From contig QEUW01000113.1 in the NCBI GenBank assembly GCA_003577005.1, forward strand, positions 1 to 18,694: DNA of 18,694 nucleotides, given 5' to 3'. The DNA comes from Chloroflexota bacterium (GTDB taxonomy: Bacteria; Chloroflexota; Anaerolineae; Caldilineales; Caldilineaceae). The notes beneath the pieces are model-generated. The model was given only the letters and a program-made list of their open reading frames with translations, searched no databases and had not been told where the DNA came from. The position numbers were made by a program, and so were the translations under genes. Numbering within the stretch: position 1 is the stretch's first letter; each line of letters opens with the position of its first letter. Positions 13,125 to 18,694 of this stretch are shown here, piece after piece.

Positions 13125-14372
13125 ATGCATTTCAAGTCTACCATCTCGCTACCAGCAGCCTTCAACCGTCTGGCATGGTCGAATCTCGCAGCGCAATCGG
13201 CTGAACAGATCGGTCTGGCGGCCACACCGATTGTGGCTGTGTTGGCGCTCAACGCAGGCGCCGGCGAGACGGGATTGCTCCACACTGCGCAAACCTTGCC
13301 GTTTCTGCTTTTGTCGATTCCCGCCGGTCTGTTAGCCGACCGCACCTCCCGTCGCCGTTTGTTGGTTGGGGCCGAGTTGTTACGCGTGATTTCGTTTCTC
13401 GCGATTCTAACGCTCCTGATGCTTGGGCGGTTGGCCTTGCCGGTACTGGCGCTGCTCGGTTTTGTCAGTGCGGCTGGAACCGTCGCCTCCAGCATTGCGG
13501 CGCCCTCGCTGGTGCCGGCGCTCGTGCCGAACCAGACCCTGGCCGAGGCCAACCGGCGTATCGAACTCACCCGCAGCGCCGCTTTTGTCGCCGGCCCGGT
13601 GTTGGCCGGTATGCTGATCGGGTGGGGAGGCGCCGCCGCTTTTCTGGCTGCCGCCGCTTGCTCGGCCGGCGCGGTCTCGTTGCTGGCCGGTTTGTGCGAA
13701 CCCGTGCGGCCGGCCCCGCCACCCCGCCAGGTCGTCCACGAGCTGAAGGAAGGGGCGGCGTTTGTGTTCGCCCATCCACTGCTCCGGCCTGTCTTGCTGA
13801 CGGCTGTCTTCTTTGTCAGTGCGTTCTTTGTCTTGCAGGCTGTCTATGTGCCCTATGCAATCCATCGGCTGGGTCTTTCGCCATCCGGCGTAGGCGCAAC
13901 GCTGGCCACAGCCGGAGCCGGCATGGTCGTGGCCGCGCTCCTTGTGCCCAGGGTGATGCGAGTGCTCCCTTTTGGTGCCGTTATGCTGATCGGGCCGCTG
14001 GCCGGGCTGGCCGGGGCGCTGGTCATGGTGCTTACTATCTGGGTGCCGGTCGCGCCGCTGGCCGGTTTGAGCTTCTTTTTGTTTGGGGCGGGTCCGGTCT
14101 TGTGGACAATCAACGCGCTCACGCTGCGCCAGATCGTCACCCCCGGGGAAGTGCTGGGTCGAGTCTCGGCGGTCATTAGCATGACCACTACGGGTTCGGG
14201 GACGGTCGGTGCGACCGTTGGCGCGTTGGTTGGTGGTTCGTATGGGGCGGAGAGCGGCCTCGTCGTGGCTGCGTTGGGCTTTCTGGTCCAGGCTCTGCTG
14301 TTTCTGGCCTCACCGGTAGCAAGACTGGAACGCCAGCCGGAGATGGTCGTCTCGGCTGGCAGAAGCTGGTGA
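13125..14372 (+). CDS. MFS transporter, EntS-like MFS_3 type
   Basis: A 415-residue membrane transporter of the major facilitator superfamily, with about twelve hydrophobic segments and the motif-A-like cytoplasmic loop AGLLADRTSRRRLLVGAELLR (residues 67-87). The N terminus FNRLAWSNLAAQSAEQIGLAATPIVAVLAL and the mid-protein ALVPNQTLAEANRRIELTRSAAFVAGPVLAG are typical of the MFS_3 group of exporters related to the enterobactin exporter EntS. Drug or metabolite efflux is the usual guess; no substrate can be inferred. The ATG at 13125 has GAGGGA nine bases upstream and begins just before the first membrane segment; an in-frame extension of 62 codons runs through the inverted repeat and is rejected. 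It stands alone and converges on the solenoid gene. Confidence 0.93.
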   Translation: MHFKSTISLPAAFNRLAWSNLAAQSAEQIGLAATPIVAVLALNAGAGETGLLHTAQTLPFLLLSIPAGLLADRTSRRRLLVGAELLRVISFLAILTLLMLGRLALPVLALLGFVSAAGTVASSIAAPSLVPALVPNQTLAEANRRIELTRSAAFVAGPVLAGMLIGWGGAAAFLAAAACSAGAVSLLAGLCEPVRPAPPPRQVVHELKEGAAFVFAHPLLRPVLLTAVFFVSAFFVLQAVYVPYAIHRLGLSPSGVGATLATAGAGMVVAALLVPRVMRVLPFGAVMLIGPLAGLAGALVMVLTIWVPVAPLAGLSFFLFGAGPVLWTINALTLRQIVTPGEVLGRVSAVISMTTTGSGTVGATVGALVGGSYGAESGLVVAALGFLVQALLFLASPVARLERQPEMVVSAGRSW

Positions 14373-14382
14373 TGAGATTTTT

Positions 14383-14463
14383 GAACACAGATTTTCAGGA
14401 TTTACACAGATTTTGTGACCACTGGTTGGCAGAAGTCTGTGTGAATCCTAAAAATCTGTGTTC
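14383..14463. repeat. Inverted repeat between convergent MFS and solenoid genes
   Basis: The 28-base arms (14383-14410 and 14436-14463) match with two mismatches around a 25-base loop. The arms contain the word ACACAGATTT, a motif common in intergenic palindromes of many environmental bacterial genomes. Its position after both stop codons suggests a bidirectional transcription barrier, though T-runs are absent. Confidence 0.85.
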
Positions 14464-14499
14464 TGGTCGGTTCTCCGATAGGCTGATCGATTTCCCGGG

Positions 14500-16296
14500 T
14501 CAATCGCCGGATTCGGAGCGCCCCAGTGCGGCAAGCAACTGTTCGGCCTGCTCCACCGAGATCTTGCCTTCGCTGACCATGCGCAGCACCATGAGGCGTT
14601 CTTCCTCACTGACCGGTGGGGTTTTGGCTTTGGGCGGCCGTGGCGGTGTGGACGGGATGGGGGCTTCCCAGCGCATCGAGCGCCGCTCGCGGCGTGCTTC
14701 GGCTCTGGCGGCGTGGCGTTCGGCTTCGCGCGCGCGCTGTTCGGCATTGCGCATGGCCTCGGCGATGGCTTCTTCAGCGCGGCGCATGGCGGCCTGCACC
14801 TTCTCCTGGACGCGGATAGCGATCTCGTCGCCGCCCCCCCAGCGCGCCATGCGCTCTTCGAGCTGGCGCGCTACGCCACTGACCTGTTTCTCCACCTGGC
14901 TGGCAATTTGTTGGGCAAAGTCGGCGGCGCGTTCACCAAATTCCTCGCTAAACTCAAAGCCAAACTCGCGTTCAAACTCGGCGCCCCAACCTGCCCCGCG
15001 CGGGCCGCCCTGTTGGCCGCTCAACTGCAAGCTTCCGCCGGCGCGCAAGGTGAGCAACGCATCACCGTTGCCCAAGACAAACTCGACATGCCCTTGCTCT
15101 ATGTCATGCTGTTGGCTCAAGCCGCGCACGGTGAGATCGCCACCGCTCTCTAGTTCGACACGCACATTGGCTTCGCTGGGGATGCGGCAGGTGATGTCGC
15201 CGCCCGCTGTTACGCGGCACTGTTGGCCGTGAGCCAGCGGAAGGTCCAGTGCGGCACTGCCCCCAACCTGCGCTGTGATATTGCCGAGCACATGGGCGAG
15301 TGCAAGATCGCCGCCGATCTTGTGCGCCTGGAACCCGGCCTTGAGATGTTTGACCCGCGCCATGCCCCCAATCCGCTGGGCCATCGTTTCGCCCATAAGA
15401 TGGCGGCCCACAAAATCACCCTCGACCTTGTCTACGGTCAACGAACCAAAGATGTGTTCCGCCTTGAGTTGCCCGCCGACCGACTCCATCGTCGCATTGC
15501 CGTGTGATCGCTCTACCTCAAGATCGCCCTCGACAGTGGCAAGGGTGAGGTTGCCCATGACATGTTCGAGCCGAGCACTGCCGCTAACGGTGTTGACCTG
15601 GCAATCGCCGTGGATGCGTTCGGCCTTCAGGTCGCCTTCCACTGTCTCAACGTGAAGGCCCCCCATAATCTCTTCCACATGGCCGCTGCCGGCCACGCTA
15701 TTGAGCTGGCAGCGGCCATGTACGCGCTCGGCCTCTACATCGCCTTCGGCGGTCACAACCGAGAGATTGCCCATCAGATCGTCGGCGGTCAGGTTGCCGG
15801 TCACCGTGTTGATCGTACAGTCGCCATGGACATGCTCAAGCCTCATATCACCCTCGATATGCTCTGCCGTAAGTCTTCCATGCAGATGGGTTAGCTTTGC
15901 GTTGCCACTGATGTGCTGGAGGGTGCAATCGCCGTCGAGATGTTTGGCGACGAGGTCCCCTTCTACTTGCACCAGCACCATGGGGCCAACGTTACGCACC
16001 TCGACATTGCCAGAGAGCGTCTGCGCCGTGGTCTTGCCCTTGACGCCCTGCAAACTGGTGTCGGCGTCCACCTGTTCGATCTGGAGGGTCGCGTTGACCG
16101 GAACCTGCAGGTTGCAGTCCGTATCGGACTCGACGGCCACACTATCGCCTTCGTGGACCAACCGCAGCAATTCTTCGTCCTCGTCGCGGGCGGCCACCTC
16201 GGTCCGGTCCCAGGCGCGCACGGTGAGGTTGCCTGATACGTAACGGATAGTAATTGTAGGCCTTTCGCCCACCTGGATCAACCTTGAGTTTCTCAT
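14500..16296 (-). CDS. Nonapeptide beta-solenoid protein with helical segment and SHOCT-like tail
   Basis: A 598-residue protein, related to DUF4097-type beta-solenoid proteins. Residues 12-100 are irregular beta strands (TITIRYVSGNLTVRAWD). Residues 104-346 are 27 uninterrupted nine-residue units of consensus G-D/N-L/C-x-A/L-E-x-V-x, with glycine in register at all but one unit. Residues 347-425 return to irregular beta structure. Residues 450-540 are charged, Ala/Glu/Arg-rich helix (VQEKVQAAMRRAEEAIAE), likely coiled coil. After a Pro-rich linker comes ERLMVLRMVSEGKISVEQAE (566-585) plus QLLAALG, a SHOCT-like domain of the YvlB/LiaX type. No signal peptide or membrane segment. The ATG at 16296 follows AGGAG and overlaps the DUF2089 stop as ATGA. 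YvlB/LiaX relatives act in envelope-stress sensing in Firmicutes, with the short domain at the N terminus; here it is at the C terminus. Confidence 0.88.
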   Translation of the reverse strand: MRNSRLIQVGERPTITIRYVSGNLTVRAWDRTEVAARDEDEELLRLVHEGDSVAVESDTDCNLQVPVNATLQIEQVDADTSLQGVKGKTTAQTLSGNVEVRNVGPMVLVQVEGDLVAKHLDGDCTLQHISGNAKLTHLHGRLTAEHIEGDMRLEHVHGDCTINTVTGNLTADDLMGNLSVVTAEGDVEAERVHGRCQLNSVAGSGHVEEIMGGLHVETVEGDLKAERIHGDCQVNTVSGSARLEHVMGNLTLATVEGDLEVERSHGNATMESVGGQLKAEHIFGSLTVDKVEGDFVGRHLMGETMAQRIGGMARVKHLKAGFQAHKIGGDLALAHVLGNITAQVGGSAALDLPLAHGQQCRVTAGGDITCRIPSEANVRVELESGGDLTVRGLSQQHDIEQGHVEFVLGNGDALLTLRAGGSLQLSGQQGGPRGAGWGAEFEREFGFEFSEEFGERAADFAQQIASQVEKQVSGVARQLEERMARWGGGDEIAIRVQEKVQAAMRRAEEAIAEAMRNAEQRAREAERHAARAEARRERRSMRWEAPIPSTPPRPPKAKTPPVSEEERLMVLRMVSEGKISVEQAEQLLAALGRSESGD

Positions 16297-16679
16297 TCGC
16301 TTTCTCCTTTCAATAATTGCATGGCTTCTTCAAAGCCTAACTGGCCGGCGTTTAGCTCTTCCAATACCTGGCGCCGTTGCGCTTCGGTGAGGACCGGCGA
16401 TTCTTCCTTGCCGGGCTCATAGCCCAGGGCGCGGATGACCTCGTGCAGCCGGGTGCGCAGGGTAGGATAGGAGAGGCTGAGCTCGCTCTCCATCCGGTTG
16501 AACTTGCCCTCACAGCGGACAAACGTTTCGACAAACTGCACCTGCTCCGGCGTAAGCTGGGCAAAGGGAATGGTGAGGCTAAATTCGCCTTCCACCTTGA
16601 GCCCTGTGTCAGGACAGAAGAACTGGGTGATAACAATTTCGCCGCCCGTAAATGGACAGCGTGTCGGGAGGGGTAGCAT
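16293..16679 (-). CDS. DUF2089-family regulator
   Basis: A 128-residue DUF2089 protein, probably a small transcription regulator. It has the family layout: an N-terminal zinc-ribbon-like stretch (RCPFTGGEIVITQFFCPDTG, residues 7-26), a beta hairpin LKVEGEFSL, then a sigma-like helix-turn-helix region with LTPEQVQFVETFVRCEG and ELSLSYPTLRTRLHEVIRALGY. Each zinc knuckle keeps only its first cysteine (Cys8, Cys22), with Thr in place of the second, so classical zinc binding is doubtful. The tail TEAQRRQVLEELNAGQLGFE plus EAMQLL is SHOCT-like and matches the end of the solenoid protein. The ATG at 16679 follows AAAGGAG; in-frame starts further upstream lack a site. It is translationally coupled to the solenoid gene and follows the 74-residue gene by 19 bases. 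Confidence 0.9.
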   Translation of the reverse strand: MLPLPTRCPFTGGEIVITQFFCPDTGLKVEGEFSLTIPFAQLTPEQVQFVETFVRCEGKFNRMESELSLSYPTLRTRLHEVIRALGYEPGKEESPVLTEAQRRQVLEELNAGQLGFEEAMQLLKGESE

Positions 16680-16698
16680 CGTGACTCCTTTCAAGACC

Positions 16699-16923
16699 TT
16701 AGATCTGGTAGGTCGACGGGGAAGCCGCCGGCCAGCGATTGCGCCGCTTCAACCATTCGCCCAGCGCCACCAGTGTAACGCCGGCCTGGTAAAGGAGGGG
16801 CTGCCGGTTCTGATTGCGTGCCTCACAGATGATCCGGGACCGATGGTATTGTTGTGCCTTGTGGATCAGCTCGGCGTGGTGCTGGTGAGCCAGTTCAGCT
16901 TGATAAACAGGGTGGCTGTACAT
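16699..16923 (-). CDS. Small protein of unknown function, first gene of the solenoid operon
   Basis: A 74-residue protein, not recognised as a named family. It begins MYSHPVYQAELAHQHHAELI, a His/Gln/Glu-rich amphipathic helix, then KAQQYHRSRIICEARNQNR, and ends with a short hydrophobic segment (YQAGVTLVALGEWL) and a basic tail. The last segment could touch the membrane but is short for a full span. The start at 16923 is supported by AAGGAG seven bases upstream; longer frames would start inside the promoter. Position directly after a strong promoter and 19 bases before the DUF2089 gene indicates a shared transcript and probably a shared role. Confidence 0.72.
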   Translation of the reverse strand: MYSHPVYQAELAHQHHAELIHKAQQYHRSRIICEARNQNRQPLLYQAGVTLVALGEWLKRRNRWPAASPSTYQI

Positions 16924-16963
16924 TGGGAAACTCCTTTGCATATCGCCTTCACTTATGGTGGCG

Positions 16964-16992
16964 AGTATAGCAGCCTTTTTTCTATTTGTCAA
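16964..16992 (-). promoter_or_regulatory. Promoter of the small-protein/DUF2089/solenoid operon
   Basis: On the minus strand TTGACA (16992-16987), a 17-base spacer and TATACT (16969-16964). The -35 is perfect and the -10 one base from consensus. Upstream is an AT-rich tract of about 90 bases that could act as an UP-type element. The leader is about 35 bases. Confidence 0.85.
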
Positions 16993-17486
16993 TAGGTAAT
17001 TTTATGATATTTGATATTTTGTTGATATTTATTTGATTTTCTTTATTGTGTGTTTTATATTTATGAATGATTTGTTCGGTTGACTCTTGGGGGATTGATA
17101 ACCTACTGACATGAAGTAGGTGCGGTTTCCATACCGCACGCCCTGCTGGATGCGGTACGCGCGGTACGGCGACTGCACCTGCGAAGATAGACCGCTGATT
17201 CTACGGCGCACAGAAGCGGGGCGTTCAGAGGGCGCCGGCAGCTTAAAATCTGTGGAAACCGTAGATCCATCCTTTCTACGTACTACCGTCCTAGATAGAT
17301 GGCTAGGATAAAGTCTAGTCTGTCGATGTGGTCCGATTCTGTCATCTTTCTGATGAAATTCTGACCAAAGCGTACTAAACTGTACTCAAGTCAAAACGAA
17401 ATCTGGAGTCCTTCAGCCTCCTCCTGACCTTCCCTCGTGGCGGAGAAACTGAGTTCTCGTCTGCTACGAGACGGTTCCGTCCTCGA

Positions 17487-17532
17487 CCTAGGCCCAGGGG
17501 CTCCCCGGCTAGGGAGGTAACGCCGGGTTCCA
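17487..17532 (+). ncRNA. Candidate structured 5' leader of the surface-protein gene
   Basis: CCTAG (17487-17491) pairs with CTAGG (17509-17513), enclosing CC/GG and GGG/CCC pairs around a small loop, a strong GC-rich hairpin. A second stem follows at about 17516-17532 (AAC with GTT, GG with CC). Two more hairpins lie just upstream (17455-17481). The series is plus-strand and sits 120 bases before the start codon. Whether it is a regulatory RNA is inference. Confidence 0.4.
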
Positions 17533-17651
17533 AGTTAACATTAACATCAGTATAGCTGACAGTAGGGCATGTCTGTCCTCCCGTGGCGTCACTAAAGTGA
17601 ATATCCCCCTACCTTCGTTTTCAATCTCATAGATTTAGAAAGGACCAAAAG

Positions 17652-18694
17652 GTGGTTCAATACATTTATCTTCATGCTCGTTTGCGTCTTGACCCCCGCG
17701 AGAAAGTTTTGCCAGGTTCTTTACACACGGCCAGGTACTCCCTGACGATCATTCTGCTGTTGCTCGGGGCAATGCTGTTCAGCTCCAACGTACTGCGCGC
17801 AGCGGGCGATCCAGCGCTGACCATTTCTGACAGCACAATCAATGTCATGAACAGCAGCACGTTCCAGGCGCCGATCACTTTTACGAGTAACAGCCATGAG
17901 ATCGCCTCCTTGAGCTTTTCACTCGATTTCGATCAGGGTTGCCTGACCTTCGACAGCGTCACGGACAGCAATGGCGATGGGGTCCCGGACTCCGTCATCA
18001 CAAACTTCCATGCAAACTTCACCCCCAGCGTATCGTATGATGCAGACGACACAACCGGTGAGATTGACTTCAGCGTCAGCAATGCCGTCAGCACAACCCA
18101 GGCGTTGAGTGACGGCACGCTGGTTACATTCGTGTTTGGCGTCGAGAATAGCTGCCGCACAACCGATGGGACGCTGACCAACGTCGTCTTTGCCTTTAGC
18201 AGCAACCCCACCCCGTCCTTTGGTGATACGTCGGGCTCGGCGGTTCCTGGAACGGCCACCGGCGCCACTGTGCCGCTCCGCTTCAATGCCAATCCGACCG
18301 ACATTGCGCTGACGGAAACTGCGGTTGACGAGAATCTGGCCAAAGGCTCTACCGTTGGCACCCTGAGCAGCACCGACGTAGATACTAGTGATCCAGGTGA
18401 TACGCACACCTACAGCCTGGTCAGCGGCGACGGAGATGGTGACAACGGTTCGTTTACGATTTCTGGAGCCACGTTGAAGACCAATGCTGTCTTTGATTAC
18501 GAGACAAAGACCTCCTACGCCATCCGCGTGCGGACGACCGATAGCTACGGCGGTGCCTTTGAGAAGCAGTTCACGATCACGGTCAACGATCTGAATGAGG
18601 CGCCTACCAGTCTTAGCCTCAGCAACAGCAGCGTGGATGAGAATCAGGCAAGCGGCGCGGTGGTTGGCAGCTTTTCATCCATCGACCCGGACGC
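17652..18694 (+). CDS. Secreted cohesin-like and cadherin-repeat surface protein (3' end cut off)
   Basis: The open frame runs from a GTG at 17652 to the window edge, 347 residues so far. AGGA lies seven bases before the GTG, an in-frame TGA ends the frame at 17598-17600, and no ATG is available before the signal sequence. Residues 1-28 are a long basic N-region, followed by a hydrophobic core (YSLTIILLLLGAMLFSS) and a likely cleavage after LRAA. Residues 53-210 resemble a cohesin domain (FQAPITFTSNSHEIASLSFSLDFDQGCLTFDSV), with an EF-hand-like loop DSNGDGVPDS. From about residue 217 come cadherin repeats: ALTETAVDENLAKGSTVGTL, FDYETKTSYAIRVRTTDSYGG and the linker VNDLNEAPT, then a second repeat starting SVDENQASG. 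Calcium-dependent adhesion or scaffold role on the cell surface is likely; more repeats are expected beyond the edge. Confidence 0.88.
   Translation, partial: MVQYIYLHARLRLDPREKVLPGSLHTARYSLTIILLLLGAMLFSSNVLRAAGDPALTISDSTINVMNSSTFQAPITFTSNSHEIASLSFSLDFDQGCLTFDSVTDSNGDGVPDSVITNFHANFTPSVSYDADDTTGEIDFSVSNAVSTTQALSDGTLVTFVFGVENSCRTTDGTLTNVVFAFSSNPTPSFGDTSGSAVPGTATGATVPLRFNANPTDIALTETAVDENLAKGSTVGTLSSTDVDTSDPGDTHTYSLVSGDGDGDNGSFTISGATLKTNAVFDYETKTSYAIRVRTTDSYGGAFEKQFTITVNDLNEAPTSLSLSNSSVDENQASGAVVGSFSSIDPD

Larger units (their letters stand above)
16924..17651. other. Long divergent non-coding region with structured leader
   Basis: Apart from the operon promoter at 16964-16992, this 728-bp region has no gene I can support. 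16985-17090 is strongly AT-rich. From 17101 onward several hairpins appear (for example 17101-17121, 17120-17139, 17455-17471, 17470-17481, 17487-17513), the last group 120-200 bases before the surface-protein start codon. No tRNA or known riboswitch core was recognised. No clear plus-strand promoter was found by eye. Confidence 0.6.

Noticed and set aside
17029..17211. 60-residue minus-strand open frame
   Set aside because: Lies over hairpin-forming, partly AT-rich sequence, has no clear ribosome binding site and no recognisable features.
17487..17532. Resemblance of the hairpin pair to the 3' part of a GEMM-I cyclic-di-GMP riboswitch
   Set aside because: GGCTAGGGAGG and GCCGGGTT are reminiscent, but the conserved GGGACGCAAAGC core and the CACAGGGCAAACC strand are absent upstream.
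17919..18409. Two minus-strand open frames over the right edge
   Set aside because: Both are antisense to the cohesin-cadherin frame, which has a signal peptide and recognisable repeats.

Overview
The window reads as an accessory, carbohydrate-oriented stretch of a free-living bacterial chromosome. Moderately high GC, strong purine-rich ribosome binding sites, a CUT1 sugar transporter with no dedicated ATPase in view, a DUF2089 gene paired with a beta-solenoid gene, and abundant intergenic inverted repeats built from short tandem words together suggest a filamentous member of the Chloroflexota (Caldilineae/Anaerolineae-like). This placement is inference from gene style; there is no rRNA or other marker gene here.

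Region 1 (1-6199, minus strand). Read in the direction of transcription: a LacI-type regulator, a GH29 alpha-L-fucosidase, then a sugar ABC transporter made of a Tat/lipoprotein solute-binding protein, a MalF-type permease and a MalG-type permease that runs off the left edge. Between the two permeases sits an unexpected pair: a 122-residue protein of unknown function and a stand-alone C39-like cysteine peptidase, packed by overlap and short gaps. The lacI promoter carries two tandem copies of TGTTACCGGTAACA, and the binding-protein gene has a perfect-consensus promoter of its own.

Region 2 (6200-8551, plus strand). Diverging from lacI are an M42-type metallopeptidase and an HpcH/HpaI-family aldolase, closed by a strong stem-loop. 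Fucosidase, transporter and aldolase could form a route from fucosylated glycans to pyruvate, but the middle enzymes of such a route are not in view.

Region 3 (8552-12770). A small NTF2/SnoaL-like gene (plus) converges on a minus-strand series: Gfo/Idh/MocA oxidoreductase, TIM-barrel sugar isomerase/epimerase, class I methyltransferase, OsmC-like protein.

Region 4 (12771-17000). An MFS exporter (plus) converges on a three-gene minus-strand operon: a 74-residue small protein, a DUF2089 regulator and a 598-residue protein with 27 uninterrupted nonapeptide repeats, a charged helical segment and a SHOCT-like tail also found at the end of the DUF2089 protein. It starts from a near-consensus promoter. 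This looks like a cell-envelope or stress-response module with an unusual architecture and is the most original gene set here.

Region 5 (17000-18694). A 650-bp non-coding stretch with several predicted hairpins precedes a GTG-started secreted protein with a cohesin-like domain and cadherin repeats, which continues past the right edge.

Throughout, gene ends and gaps carry inverted repeats whose arms are themselves tandem 6- or 7-base words, resembling the short tandemly repeated (STRR) heptamers known from heterocystous cyanobacteria.
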